A stretch of 64,000 nt of DNA from Bacteroidota bacterium. GTDB taxonomy: Bacteria > Bacteroidota > Bacteroidia > Chitinophagales > Chitinophagaceae. Under the pieces are notes generated by a model. The model was not told the origin of the DNA, ran no database searches, and saw only the letters and a program-made list of their open reading frames with translations. The stretch covers positions 62,001-126,000 of the forward strand of contig JAUZOA010000003.1 of assembly GCA_030706685.1 (NCBI GenBank). The letters are read 5' to 3'. Position numbers and translations under genes: made by a program. Shown here piece by piece: positions 17,230 through 25,954 of this stretch (positions within the stretch are counted from its first letter, which is position 1; each line of letters starts with the position of its first letter).

Positions 17230-18795
17230 TTAAAACGGATCATCCGGGTTATCATCCATTCCTGCGTCATTATTCATCTTACTGCCTGCCTGTATAAACA
17301 ATTTTTCGCCGCCGCCATCTTCTACGGGCCGCCACCCGCCTGAGGGTAGCCCAATGCCACTATAAGGATCTTCGTCCCAGTTGATGAACTTCTGGATATG
17401 CAACAACGCTTTTAGTTTGATAGTATCCAGCATCCCGTTACGGTGCTTGGCGATCTTTATTTCAGTCAGTCCTTTTGTATTTTCACCGTTTTCATTTGTA
17501 TTGATATCATAATATTCCGGGCGATACAGGAACATGACCAGGTCCGCATCCTGTTCGATAGCTCCTGATTCACGCAGGTCACTCAGCTGGGGTACGCGGC
17601 TTCCTTCTTTGGTACCGCGTTTTTCCACTTCACGGCTTAATTGGGATAAGGCAATAATAGGCACGGTAAGCTCCTTTGCCAAAGCTTTCAGGTTTCTTGA
17701 AATATTACTGATCTCCTGCTCGCGGTTGGAATTTCTGTTCTCACCGCTTCCGCTCATCAATTGCAGATAGTCAACAATGATCAGCCCGATATTGTGTTTA
17801 TTTTTTAAGCGACGGCATTTGGCTCTTAGTTCAAAAATATTCAACGCAGGAGTATCATCAATAAATAAAGGGGCCTGGGCCAGGCGTTGTATTCCTCTTG
17901 CGTAGAGCTGTTTCATCTCATGTTCTTCCAATTTACCTCTTGCGATTTTTTCCAGCCATATTTCACTTTCCGCCGCAAGAATACGTTGCACCAACTGGCC
18001 TGCGCTCATTTCAAGAGAAAATAAAGCAACTGGTGTCGGTTTGCCCGGATGCATGACGGCATTCCGTGCAAGATTCAGGGCGAAGGCTGTTTTACCAACT
18101 GCGGGACGGGCAGCCAGGATAATAAGATCTGTATTCTGCCAGCCATAGGTAATACGATCCAATGAAGAATACCCACTGGGCACTCCTGTCACATCTTCGT
18201 TTTTATGACGAAGGTCTTCTATACGCTGGATCGTTTTTACCAGCACTGAATCAATTGTATCAAAATTCTTGCGAAGATGGTTATTGGTTATTTCAAACAA
18301 TTTGCTTTCGGCATCATCCAGCAGGTCGAATACATCCGTAGAATCTTCATAGGCATCACCGATGATCTCGCCGCTGATACGGATCAGTTCCCGTTGAATG
18401 AATTTTTGCAGGATTATCCTTGCATGGGCTTCGATATGCGCGGAAGAAACTACGGCGTTGGTGAGTTTGGTGACATAATAAGGCCCACCCACCATTTCCA
18501 GCTCTTCTTTGGTACGTAATTCTTCTGCCACGGTTAATATATCTATTGGCTGGCTCTTGTTGGCCAGGCTTTGCATAGACATAAAGATGCGCTGGTGTGC
18601 TTCTACATAAAAACATTCGGGCTTAAGTATTTCAATAACGGTATCAAAGGCGTTTTTTTCCAGCATAATAGCGCCTAATACAGCTTCTTCCAGGTCTTTT
18701 GCCTGGGGTGGTACTTTGCCGTATACCATTGTTCCGAGGTCAAGTGAAGATCTTCTTTTCTGTTTCCTGTCTTTATTAATATTGGTCAAGTCCAT
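17230..18795 (-). CDS. dnaB: replicative DNA helicase DnaB
   Basis: A 521-residue hexameric helicase that unwinds DNA at the replication fork. The N-terminal primase-interacting domain (PPQAKDLEEAVLGAIMLE) spans about 30-130. The RecA-like domain has Walker A in AARPAVGKTA, Walker B in IGLIIVDYLQLM and the DnaB motif LSQLSREVEKR. The C-terminal extension after about residue 470 is acidic and Gly-rich. No intein is present. The upstream spacer (18796-19275) carries a perfect DnaA box. Confidence 0.97.
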   Translation of the reverse strand: MDLTNINKDRKQKRRSSLDLGTMVYGKVPPQAKDLEEAVLGAIMLEKNAFDTVIEILKPECFYVEAHQRIFMSMQSLANKSQPIDILTVAEELRTKEELEMVGGPYYVTKLTNAVVSSAHIEAHARIILQKFIQRELIRISGEIIGDAYEDSTDVFDLLDDAESKLFEITNNHLRKNFDTIDSVLVKTIQRIEDLRHKNEDVTGVPSGYSSLDRITYGWQNTDLIILAARPAVGKTAFALNLARNAVMHPGKPTPVALFSLEMSAGQLVQRILAAESEIWLEKIARGKLEEHEMKQLYARGIQRLAQAPLFIDDTPALNIFELRAKCRRLKNKHNIGLIIVDYLQLMSGSGENRNSNREQEISNISRNLKALAKELTVPIIALSQLSREVEKRGTKEGSRVPQLSDLRESGAIEQDADLVMFLYRPEYYDINTNENGENTKGLTEIKIAKHRNGMLDTIKLKALLHIQKFINWDEDPYSGIGLPSGGWRPVEDGGGEKLFIQAGSKMNNDAGMDDNPDDPF

Positions 18796-18830
18796 CGTCG
18801 GGTAATAGCGATAAAAAGTTAAACCATCAG

Positions 18831-18839
18831 TTATTCACC
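18831..18839 (+). promoter_or_regulatory. near-consensus DnaA box upstream of dnaB
   Basis: TTATTCACC differs from TTATnCACA only at the last base. It lies 36 bp upstream of the dnaB start codon, in the expected promoter region. Confidence 0.35.
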
Positions 18840-19014
18840 AATGACCTTGTGGGTTGCCCGCCCGGAGGCAGACTGTTATTCCGTCTTATTTGAAGAAATG
18901 ATTATTTCTTTGTTAACCGAATGTTCCCGTCAGTCAGAACAGCGAAATAAAATGCAAATGATGGTTCTAAAAAATTTTTCTTTCTGCACCTTTTTTCACC
19001 AGCTGATTTGCCGG

Positions 19015-19023
19015 TTATCCACA
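19015..19023 (+). promoter_or_regulatory. perfect consensus DnaA box upstream of dnaB
   Basis: TTATCCACA is the exact E. coli consensus DnaA 9-mer. It is in the 480-bp spacer between dnaB and the divergent gene at 19276. Apart from this and the weaker box, no gene or strong structure was seen in the spacer. Confidence 0.5.
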
Positions 19024-19275
19024 TGTCTTCTTTAAAGCCCCAAAAGGTCTGAAACAATTTACTGAAAAACCATTAGTCTCTTTGTTAAAGATAGGCACAG
19101 TGGGGGAAAAGTTTTTGACAGTAGGGGGCAACCTATCATCCTCAAAAAGAGTTTACTACGATAAGGAGCCTTTTTGGCGCACAATAAATACCGGCGATAA
19201 TAGTTATAATAACAGAGTTCTTTTCTGACTTGTACCAATAGCTGCTGACGGAGATTAACAATTAAAATTTTGAAT

Positions 19276-19782
19276 ATGCAGACAATGACAAAAAGCAGCC
19301 GCCCCCGCCCTGTGCTTTCACAAGCACAAAACAACACCACGCTGTGGATCGGCCATTTGCAAACCGATCCGACTGACCATTTTGCCGGCCAAACTTTTAC
19401 CTGCCCTGCCGAAGGAGTATTGGACAATATCCAGCTATATACTTCTGCCGTACAGAGTGGCGGCGAATTATTACTTACTTTACATGAGTTTGATACCCGT
19501 TCCAAAGACTGGGGGCCTGCCCTTGGCAGTTCCACCCTGGAAGTACAAAAAAATGATATCGCTAAATGGATCCGGTTTGGCTTACCTCCGGTCAAACTCC
19601 GCAATGGCGCTACTTATGGTTTCAGACTGCAAACCCATAATGCCATGGTAGGACTCGGCGAAGCAGCAACAGGAACCAGACAACCTTTTACATTTGGCCA
19701 CGAGTGGAGCGGTGATTCAAAAAATCAAAAGGGACATTATTATTCATATTTCAGCCTCGCTTTCAAGGTTGAGCTATGCTAA
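19276..19782 (+). CDS. conserved-looking protein of unknown function
   Basis: A 168-residue protein with the ATG at 19276 (MQTMTKSS); an upstream TTG is less likely. It has no signal peptide or membrane helix. The sequence alternates beta-strand-like stretches with turns (TTLWIGHLQTDPT, GGELLLTLHEFDTRS, GATYGFRLQTHNA), which suggests a beta-sandwich, perhaps jelly-roll, fold. I do not recognise the family. It is followed by an excellent terminator, which supports it as an independent transcription unit, and the opposite-strand frame over the same region lacks protein-like features. Confidence 0.75.
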   Translation: MQTMTKSSRPRPVLSQAQNNTTLWIGHLQTDPTDHFAGQTFTCPAEGVLDNIQLYTSAVQSGGELLLTLHEFDTRSKDWGPALGSSTLEVQKNDIAKWIRFGLPPVKLRNGATYGFRLQTHNAMVGLGEAATGTRQPFTFGHEWSGDSKNQKGHYYSYFSLAFKVELC

Positions 19783-19810
19783 TGGAATTAAATGCTATGA
19801 AGAACTAACG

Positions 19811-19833
19811 AAACCCCGCTGCCAGCGGGGTTT
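19811..19833 (+). terminator. rho-independent terminator
   Basis: AAACCCCGC at 19811-19819 and GCGGGGTTT at 19825-19833 form a perfect 9-bp stem with a 5-nt loop, followed by TGTTTTTG. It ends the 19276-19782 gene before the pheT promoter. Confidence 0.92.
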
Positions 19834-19870
19834 GTTTTTGTATAACATCATCTCCTCATCAGTGTTTTCA

Positions 19871-19878
19871 TATCTTCG
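19871..19878 (+). promoter_or_regulatory. candidate -7 promoter element of pheT
   Basis: TATCTTCG lies 25 nt before the pheT start and 37 nt after the preceding terminator, so a promoter is needed here. It matches the -7 element type seen before pyrD and rny. Confidence 0.6.
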
Positions 19879-19903
19879 CGCTATTAAACGTATTTGTTGA
19901 TTC

Positions 19904-22333
19904 ATGACGATCTCTTATAAATGGCTGAGTGAATATCTCCCTGTCTCCGTGGAGCCGGAACGGCTAAGCCGCATCCTCACTTCTATTGGCCTCGAAGTGG
20001 AAAGCCTGGAAAAATATGAAGAAGTAAAAGGTGGCTTGAAAGGACTGATTATAGGTGAAGTACTGAGCACGGAAAAACATCCCAACGCCGATAAACTAAC
20101 GCTGACAAAAGTAAATACCGGGACCGGCGAACCATTATCCATCGTATGCGGGGCGCCAAATGTAGCTGCCGGACAAAAAGTGATAGTGGCGCCTGTAGGA
20201 ACAACCATTTATCCCATAACCGGCGAGCCATTAACCATGAAAGTGGCTAAGATCCGTAGCGTAGAAAGCCATGGAATGATTTGCGCGGAAGATGAAATTG
20301 GCACAGGCACATCACATGCTGGTATTATGGTCTTACCAGCCAATGCAAAAGTGGGAACAGCCGCCGCTGATTATTTCAAACCTTATACAGACTGGATATT
20401 CGAAATCGGCCTTACTCCCAATCGCATGGATGCCATGAGTCACTGGGGTGTGGCAAGGGATGTTTGCGCTTATTTGACCCATCATGATAAAAAAGACTAT
20501 AAGCCGAAGCTCCCCGGTAGCAATGGATTTAAAGCGGATAACACTTCACTTACTATAAATGTAAAAGTAGAAAACACTAAAGCCTGCCCCCGGTATAGCG
20601 GAGTAAGCATTGCCAGCATCATTATCGGCCCCTCGCCAAAATGGCTGCAGGAAAAAATAAAAGCAATCGGTCTGCGCCCGATCAGCAATATTGTCGACAT
20701 CACCAATTATATCCAGCATGAAACAGGACAACCCCTTCATGCTTTTGATGCCGATGCAATCGCTGGCAGGAAAATCATTGTAAAAAACCTGCCCGAGGGA
20801 ACTCCTTTTATTACCCTGGATGAAAAAGAAAGAAAACTCAGCGCCACAGACCTGATGATATGCGATGAAAAGGAAGGCATATGTATTGCCGGTGTTTTCG
20901 GAGGATTACACAGTGGCGTCACCGAAAAAACAAAAAATATTTTCCTCGAGAGCGCTTGTTTTGACCCGGTTGCTATCCGCAAAACTTCTTTCCGCCACGG
21001 GTTAAGAACAGATGCTGCCAGCCGCTTTGAAAAAGGCACTGATATTTCAGCTACCGTTACTATATTAAAAAGAGCGGCGAATCTTATACAGGAAATCTGT
21101 GGTGGCGAAATCGCCTCGGAAATCGTGGATATTTATCCGGCGCCCGAAGAGAAAACCCAGGTGTCATTAAAATATCATTACCTGAAAAAACTAAGTGGCA
21201 AGAATTATCACCCCGATGCCGTAAAAGATATTCTTAACAGTCTTGGTTTTGAAATACTAAAAGAAGGGATTGATGAGATCCGGGTGGCTGTTCCCTGGCA
21301 TAAACGGGATATCAGTTTGCCCGCCGACATAGTGGAAGAAGTTTTACGTATTGATGGGTTGGATAATATTACCATCCCGGATGCAATCACTATTACTCCT
21401 TCGGTAGAGGAAAACTATTCCAAAGAAGCTGTCAAAGAGAAAGTAGCCGGTTATCTTATTGGTCTTGGGTTCAACGAAATCATGACCAATTCCATTACCA
21501 ATGCCGCTTATTTTTCGGAAGAGGAAAGAATGCTGATGGTAAAAATGCTGAACAGTCTCAGCGCTGAGCTGAATATCCTGCGCAATTCTCTTTTTGAAAC
21601 AGCGCTTGAAGTAGTAGCTCACAATCTTAATCGCCGGAATCATTCGCTTCGTCTCTTTGAATTTGGCAAAGCGTATAATACATCCGGCCCGGGTATATAC
21701 CAGGAAGCTGAAAATCTTTGCGTGGTTGTAAGTGGTAACAGTACCGAGAATCACTGGAAGCAAAAAGCAGTAATTGCCGACTTTTATTATCTCAAGGGTA
21801 TAGTTGCATCCCTATTGAAATTCATGGGATTGAAAACGGATGCAACAGAAATAGTACCGGTACCCAAACTGGATAACCATATCGTATTTAAACTGAATGG
21901 CGAAATCATTGCCGGTGCAGGTGAAGTGAACAGGAAAACGCTTGACAGGTTCGGCATCAAACAACCTGTATATTTTGCCGGGCTTAACTGGGAGCTTTTG
22001 TCTGAATGGGCATCGAAACAAGCCCCTTTGATCAGGGAAATACCCCGGTTCCCCGCCGTACAACGAGACCTCGCTATGATAGTGCCCAAACAATTAGCTT
22101 ATGCAGAAGTGGAAAAACTGGTGCAGAATATCCGGCTAAATAAACTACAGGACATGAAACTGTTTGATATTTTTGAAAATGAAAAATTAGGGACTGATAA
22201 AAAATCACTGGCCGTAAGCTTTACTTTTCTTGATGAAGAAAAAACACTGACTGATGCAGAAATTGACGGCTGGATGAATAAGATAATGACAACTTTTGAA
22301 AAAGGCCTGCAGGCCGAGATAAGGAGTAAATAA
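19904..22333 (+). CDS. pheT: phenylalanyl-tRNA synthetase beta subunit
   Basis: An 809-residue subunit of the alpha2beta2 enzyme that charges tRNA-Phe. MTISYKWLSEYLPVSVEPERLSRILTSIGLEVE is the standard opening. A tRNA-binding OB fold spans about 40-150, the B3/4 editing region about 215-400, B5 and the catalytic-like core follow, and the anticodon-binding FDX-ACB domain lies in the last about 95 residues (REIPRFPAVQRDLAMIVPK). The length is normal for the family. pheS is not in the window. The two small genes that follow (coiled coil, zapA) suggest a translation and division neighbourhood. Confidence 0.97.
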   Translation: MTISYKWLSEYLPVSVEPERLSRILTSIGLEVESLEKYEEVKGGLKGLIIGEVLSTEKHPNADKLTLTKVNTGTGEPLSIVCGAPNVAAGQKVIVAPVGTTIYPITGEPLTMKVAKIRSVESHGMICAEDEIGTGTSHAGIMVLPANAKVGTAAADYFKPYTDWIFEIGLTPNRMDAMSHWGVARDVCAYLTHHDKKDYKPKLPGSNGFKADNTSLTINVKVENTKACPRYSGVSIASIIIGPSPKWLQEKIKAIGLRPISNIVDITNYIQHETGQPLHAFDADAIAGRKIIVKNLPEGTPFITLDEKERKLSATDLMICDEKEGICIAGVFGGLHSGVTEKTKNIFLESACFDPVAIRKTSFRHGLRTDAASRFEKGTDISATVTILKRAANLIQEICGGEIASEIVDIYPAPEEKTQVSLKYHYLKKLSGKNYHPDAVKDILNSLGFEILKEGIDEIRVAVPWHKRDISLPADIVEEVLRIDGLDNITIPDAITITPSVEENYSKEAVKEKVAGYLIGLGFNEIMTNSITNAAYFSEEERMLMVKMLNSLSAELNILRNSLFETALEVVAHNLNRRNHSLRLFEFGKAYNTSGPGIYQEAENLCVVVSGNSTENHWKQKAVIADFYYLKGIVASLLKFMGLKTDATEIVPVPKLDNHIVFKLNGEIIAGAGEVNRKTLDRFGIKQPVYFAGLNWELLSEWASKQAPLIREIPRFPAVQRDLAMIVPKQLAYAEVEKLVQNIRLNKLQDMKLFDIFENEKLGTDKKSLAVSFTFLDEEKTLTDAEIDGWMNKIMTTFEKGLQAEIRSK

Positions 22334-22362
22334 AAAATGATAAAAAATCAATTGTTTGCTGC

Positions 22363-22650
22363 ATGATGGAAACAGAAGTTCAGCTAAAAAGGATCCATGG
22401 CAAACTGCAGCAGTTGCTGAAAGAGAATTCTCTTTTGCAAAAAGAAAACAGTCAATTAAAAACAGATTTACGTGATGCCAGGAAACAAATTGCCGGGCAA
22501 CAGGAAAGTTTTGACAACCTGAAGCAACAGGTAGACATTTTAAAATATACCCATGGTGATCTGGACGGGACCGATAAAAAGGAGTTTGAAAAAAAGATTA
22601 ATTCCTACCTGAAAGAAATAGACCGGTGTATTATCCTGCTTAGCCAATAA
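22363..22650 (+). CDS. small coiled-coil protein upstream of zapA
   Basis: A 95-residue cytoplasmic protein. Residues about 3-65 form a long heptad coiled coil rich in Glu, Lys, Gln and Leu (LLKENSLLQKENSQLKTDL), and the end contains FEKKINSYLKEIDRCIILL. It starts 30 bp after pheT and so is probably in its transcript. Size and shape resemble ZapB-like division factors, and zapA is the next plus-strand gene. The ZapB analogy is inference from shape and position, not from sequence identity. Two adjacent ATG codons at 22363 and 22366 are both possible starts. Confidence 0.8.
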   Translation: MMETEVQLKRIHGKLQQLLKENSLLQKENSQLKTDLRDARKQIAGQQESFDNLKQQVDILKYTHGDLDGTDKKEFEKKINSYLKEIDRCIILLSQ

Positions 22651-22652
22651 GA

Positions 22653-22913
22653 TCAGATCCTTTTTACAAGATTCATTTTCATTTCATCCTCACCCTGTGA
22701 CAATTCGATCGTGTATTTGCCATAAGGCAGATCACTTAATCCTGTCCAGGTGAATTGCTCATTTTCATTTTGAATTTTTTTCTCCAATGTACTGCAGATG
22801 CTTCCCTTGTCATCTCTTAGCACACCCCGGAGAAAATTGCCTGTATGGGCATTCAGTTCAAGTTGTAGTGCATCAATAAAATTTGACGGCTTGACTTTGA
22901 CGAACATAGTCAT
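22653..22913 (-). CDS. small beta-strand protein resembling a stand-alone T9SS sorting-domain fold
   Basis: An 86-residue protein with no signal peptide and no cargo domain. The pattern LQLELNAHTGNFLRGVLRDDKGSI... QFTWTGLSDLPYGKYTIEL ending in MKMNLVKRI resembles the beta-sandwich of T9SS type A C-terminal domains, which typically have a D..GK turn, an L..G.Y.L motif and end in a short basic strand. It is convergent with the coiled-coil gene (2-bp gap) and divergent from zapA. Its function is unknown; a cytoplasmic or periplasmic mimic of sorting domains is one idea (inference). Confidence 0.65.
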   Translation of the reverse strand: MTMFVKVKPSNFIDALQLELNAHTGNFLRGVLRDDKGSICSTLEKKIQNENEQFTWTGLSDLPYGKYTIELSQGEDEMKMNLVKRI

Positions 22914-23037
22914 TAACGTTTTGATTGATTAAACGCTTTTTACAGGAACTGGAGATGATTGGTGATTTTAACAGGATGTGTTGGTTCTAATTATAACAGC
23001 AAAACAAGATATTAACAATTTTTCAACTTTGCAAATT

Positions 23038-23331
23038 ATGGAACAATTAATTGCTGCTACTGTGGTCATTGGCGACAGAAGTTACCGGATAAAAGTAGCC
23101 CCGGCAGATGAAGAAGTGGTCAGGAAAACTGTCAAAACCATCAACGATAAGATCATCGAGTTCAAAACCCAGTTCGCCGGCAAGGATATGCAGGATTACA
23201 TTGCTATGGTGCTTTTGTGGTTTGCTACGGACCAAATTAACCGCATGAAGACCGGCATGGAAGAAGAAAATCTTGCAGGTCAATTGAATGTAATTGAACA
23301 ATTGTTGGATAATCGAATGAAAATCAATTAA
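23038..23331 (+). CDS. zapA: cell division protein ZapA
   Basis: A 97-residue protein that bundles FtsZ protofilaments at mid-cell. The ATG at 23038 (MEQLIAATVVIGDRSY) is chosen because the longer frame from 22978 adds spacer-like residues. The N-terminal beta-rich head (VVIGDRSYRIKVAPADEEVVRKTVKTIND) and the C-terminal helix (QDYIAMVLLWFATDQ) match the ZapA layout. A CAACTTTG just upstream is a possible weak -7 element. Confidence 0.85.
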   Translation: MEQLIAATVVIGDRSYRIKVAPADEEVVRKTVKTINDKIIEFKTQFAGKDMQDYIAMVLLWFATDQINRMKTGMEEENLAGQLNVIEQLLDNRMKIN

Positions 23332-23536
23332 TTAATAGTAATCCGGTACGACTTTTTACGCGAGATTGCATCCCTCCTATGTCTTCCTTATATCTTTCAT
23401 GGGTCCGTCCCGTATCTCCGGTGTATCTCCCACGGTACTCAGACGAGAGCCGAATATGAGTCCCTTCTGTATGGAAGGGATATCGCCCGGATGTGGCATA
23501 TATCCGGCATATATTCCGCATGCATCTCTCATATAT

Positions 23537-23602
23537 GTTTCATGCATTCTTCATGGATGTTTCATGCATTCTTGATGGATGACTCATGCATTCAGCCTGC
23601 AT
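23537..23602 (+). repeat. three 22-bp tandem repeat units
   Basis: Units one and two (23537-23558 and 23559-23580) begin GTTTCATGCATTCTT and differ by one base; unit three (23581-23602) is degenerate but keeps CTCATGCATTC in register. There is no CRISPR-like spacer between units. Confidence 0.85.
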
Positions 23603-23725
23603 TTCATCCCCTGCAACAGTTTCTAAAATAACCCAACAGGTTAAAGGATAAATCCCGGGTTAGCTTTACAGCCGCGGTTTCGCCTAATGTAAGCCAGGCA
23701 ATTTTATTCATTAGTTTCTGTTTTG

Positions 23726-23733
23726 TATCTTCG
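23726..23733 (+). promoter_or_regulatory. candidate -7 promoter element of rny
   Basis: TATCTTCG is the same octamer as before pyrD and pheT. It lies 92 nt before the rny start, and the predicted leader carries the 7-bp hairpin at 23740-23760. Confidence 0.55.
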
Positions 23734-23825
23734 CCTAACTATCCTCACAATTTGGGGATATCTGCTTAAGTTTATGATTTGCAGAAGAAAACATATCATT
23801 TTGGAACACATTAAACAACAGATTC

Positions 23826-25391
23826 ATGGATCCGATTATCATATCTACTATAATTGGTGTAGCTGCCCTATTGGTTGGCATTTTAGCGGGTAAGCTCATT
23901 TTTAATAAAAACACCCGCCAAAAAATAGAAGACGCCGAACTACAATCACAAAATATCCTGAAAGAAGCTGAACTAAGAGCCGAAACTATCCGGAAAGAGA
24001 AAGAACTGGAAGCAAAAGAGAAAGTCGTTCAGATGAGGGCAGCCCACGACAAGGAGGTAAACGACCGCAACCGCAAAATCAATGAAGCCGAGAATCGTGT
24101 CAAGCAAAAGGAACAGTCTATTAACCAGAAGGAAGGCAGTCTTGAAAAGCAGATAAAAGAAAATGAGGTCATTAAGGAAAACCTGAACCGCCAGATTGAG
24201 CTGGTTAATTTTAAAAGAACGGAGCTGGAAAAACACCAGGAAGAGCATATACGGCGCCTGGAAAAAATAGCCGGTCTCTCTGCCGATGAAGCCAAAGCAC
24301 AATTAGTGGAAAGTCTCAAAAACGAGGCCCAGACACAAGCGATCGGTATCCAGCAGGAAATTATTGATGATGCCAAACAAAAGGCCAATAAAGAAGCACG
24401 CAAGATCATTATTCAAACCATACAACGTACGGCAGCAGAGCAGGCTATTGAAAACTCTATCACTGTTTTCAATCTTGAGAATGATGAAATAAAAGGCCAG
24501 ATAATCGGTCGTGAGGGCCGAAACATACGTGCCATTGAGGCCGCCACAGGCGTGGATCTTATTGTAGACGATACTCCTGAGGCCATCCTTCTTTCCTGCT
24601 TTGATCCTCTTCGGCGTGAAATCGCCCGTTTAAGTTTACAAAGATTGGTAGCAGATGGCCGCATCCACCCGGCACGTATTGAGGAAATAGTAGAAAAGAC
24701 CCGCAAGCAAATCGAAGAACAAGTAATGGAACACGGCGAGAGAGCAGTGATTGAACTGGGTATTCATGGTTTACATAAAGAACTTGTACGAATGGTTGGC
24801 AGGATGAGATTCCGTTCTTCCTATGGCCAGAATTTACTGATGCATAGCCGCGAAACGGCAAACCTTTGCGCGACAATGGCTGCTGAACTGGGCTTAAACC
24901 CGAAGCTTGCCAAAAGAGCCGGTCTTTTACATGATATTGGCAAGGTACCAGATGAAGAAAGTGAACTGAGTCACGCACTTTTAGGAGCTAAATTGGCAGA
25001 GAAATATGGTGAAACTCCAGCAGTTATCAATGCTATTGGTGCACATCATGATGAAATGGAAATGCAATATGTCATCTCCCCGATTGTACAGGCATGTGAT
25101 GCAATCAGCGGTGCCAGACCAGGTGCGCGCAGGGAGATCATGCAGCAGTATCTCCAGCGTATAAAGGATCTTGAAAACCTTGCCATGGCTTACCCCGGCA
25201 TTGAAAAAGCCTATGCCATCCAGGCCGGCCGTGAATTAAGGGTTATTGTGGAAGCAGATAAGGTAAGCGACCAGGATTCTGAGAAGCTGTCGTTTGAGAT
25301 AGCTCAGAAAATTCAAACTGAAATGACCTTTCCGGGACAGATAAAAGTAACGGTCATAAGAGAAAAAAGAACGGTGAACGTAGCAAGATAA
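23826..25391 (+). CDS. rny: ribonuclease Y
   Basis: A 521-residue membrane-anchored endoribonuclease that starts mRNA decay. Residues 3-25 are the membrane anchor ([19 protein letters not shown]) and about 30-205 a highly charged coiled coil. A KH domain ([22 protein letters not shown]) follows, and then the HD domain with the metal-binding [12 protein letters not shown]. The C-terminus ([14 protein letters not shown]) is typical and the length is normal. The gene stands alone with its own promoter region and is followed by a repeat-bearing spacer before rplS. Confidence 0.96.
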   Translation: MDPIIISTIIGVAALLVGILAGKLIFNKNTRQKIEDAELQSQNILKEAELRAETIRKEKELEAKEKVVQMRAAHDKEVNDRNRKINEAENRVKQKEQSINQKEGSLEKQIKENEVIKENLNRQIELVNFKRTELEKHQEEHIRRLEKIAGLSADEAKAQLVESLKNEAQTQAIGIQQEIIDDAKQKANKEARKIIIQTIQRTAAEQAIENSITVFNLENDEIKGQIIGREGRNIRAIEAATGVDLIVDDTPEAILLSCFDPLRREIARLSLQRLVADGRIHPARIEEIVEKTRKQIEEQVMEHGERAVIELGIHGLHKELVRMVGRMRFRSSYGQNLLMHSRETANLCATMAAELGLNPKLAKRAGLLHDIGKVPDEESELSHALLGAKLAEKYGETPAVINAIGAHHDEMEMQYVISPIVQACDAISGARPGARREIMQQYLQRIKDLENLAMAYPGIEKAYAIQAGRELRVIVEADKVSDQDSEKLSFEIAQKIQTEMTFPGQIKVTVIREKRTVNVAR

Positions 25392-25396
25392 CTACT

Positions 25397-25504
25397 GGCT
25401 TTTAGCTGCTGGCTGTCAGCTATGACATTGACCTTTAACCAGTCAGTGACCAGGATATAAGAGGTGTAAGGCCTAAAAGCTAATAGCTTAAGGCTAACAG
25501 CCCG
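25397..25504. repeat. intergenic AGCTAATAGCT-type inverted repeat
   Basis: GGCTTTTAGCTGCTGGCTG near 25397 and the AAAAGCTAATAGCTTAAGG segment near 25475 form imperfect inverted arms filling the rny-rplS spacer. A 25-bp part at 25478-25502 matches 43746-43770 in 22 positions, so this is a dispersed element. Confidence 0.65.
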
Positions 25505-25509
25505 AATAA

Positions 25510-25541
25510 TTTGGAATTTCACCTCTTCAAACATACCTTTG
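25510..25541 (+). promoter_or_regulatory. promoter of rplS with both Bacteroidota elements
   Basis: TTTG at 25510-25513 and TACCTTTG at 25534-25541 are separated by 20 bp, exactly the -33/-7 arrangement known for the primary sigma factor of Bacteroidota. The rplS start follows 21 nt later. Confidence 0.75.
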
Positions 25542-25562
25542 CCCTCCTTAAAAATCAGAGTT

Positions 25563-25931
25563 ATGAACGCCATAGCATTTGTACATGAGCAACTGACAGG
25601 CAAGAAGGAATTCCCGAAATTCAAGCCGGGTGATAATATTACAGTCAATTACAAGATCATTGAAGGTAATAAGGAAAGGATCCAGTCTTTTAAAGGTGAT
25701 GTAATCAAACGCCAGGGAGCAGGCCATACCGCCAGCTTTACTGTGCGCAAAATATCAGATGGCGTAGGTGTGGAAAGAGTATTCCCCTATTATTCCCCAA
25801 ATATTGAATCAATTGTACTGAATAAAACAGGTAATGTTCGCAAGGCTAAATTGTTCTACCAGCGTAAACGCAGTGGCAAGAGCGCAAGGATCCGTGAAAA
25901 AAGGATGGTTGTTGGTACCCCGGCCGAGTAA
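25563..25931 (+). CDS. rplS: 50S ribosomal protein L19
   Basis: A 122-residue ribosomal protein at the interface of the subunits. FKPGDNITVNYKIIEGNKERIQSFKGDVI, the GVGVERVFPYYSPNIESIVL segment and the basic RKAKLFYQRKRSGKSARIREKR tail are diagnostic. The start at 25563 (MNAIAFVHEQ) gives the normal length; an upstream frame from 25539 is rejected because it overlaps the -7 element. It is flanked by its own promoter and a strong terminator, so it is monocistronic. Confidence 0.97.
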   Translation: MNAIAFVHEQLTGKKEFPKFKPGDNITVNYKIIEGNKERIQSFKGDVIKRQGAGHTASFTVRKISDGVGVERVFPYYSPNIESIVLNKTGNVRKAKLFYQRKRSGKSARIREKRMVVGTPAE

Positions 25932-25954
25932 TACTACCTGCATTTAAATTTTTC

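Larger units (their letters stand above)
23332..23825. other. 494-bp gene-free spacer with repeats and hairpins between zapA and rny
   Basis: No convincing reading frame exists here. The spacer holds a hairpin TCCCTTC/GGAAGGGA (23461-23480), a hairpin CCGGAT/ATCCGG (23487-23507), two direct GGCATATAT copies 11 bp apart (23495 and 23506), three 22-bp tandem units (23537-23602) and a TATCCTC/GGGGATA hairpin (23740-23760) after the candidate rny promoter. Base use is more pyrimidine-rich than the neighbours. A structured RNA is possible but not shown. Confidence 0.6.

Noticed and set aside
18841-19035. Plus-strand 64-codon frame upstream of dnaB.
   Set aside because: Its composition is not protein-like and it covers the likely control region with the DnaA box.
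18796-19275. Replication origin.
   Set aside because: One perfect and one imperfect DnaA box without an AT-rich unwinding element or dnaA/dnaN genes is not enough.
19059-19604. Minus-strand 181-codon frame.
   Set aside because: It lies opposite the 19276-19782 gene, which has better composition and a matching terminator.
23537-23602. CRISPR array.
   Set aside because: The 22-bp units are directly adjacent with no unique spacers and no cas genes are nearby.
23332-23825. 6S RNA gene by analogy with its position beside zapA in other bacteria.
   Set aside because: The long closing stem and central bubble of 6S RNA could not be drawn from the sequence, so it is reported only as a structured spacer.
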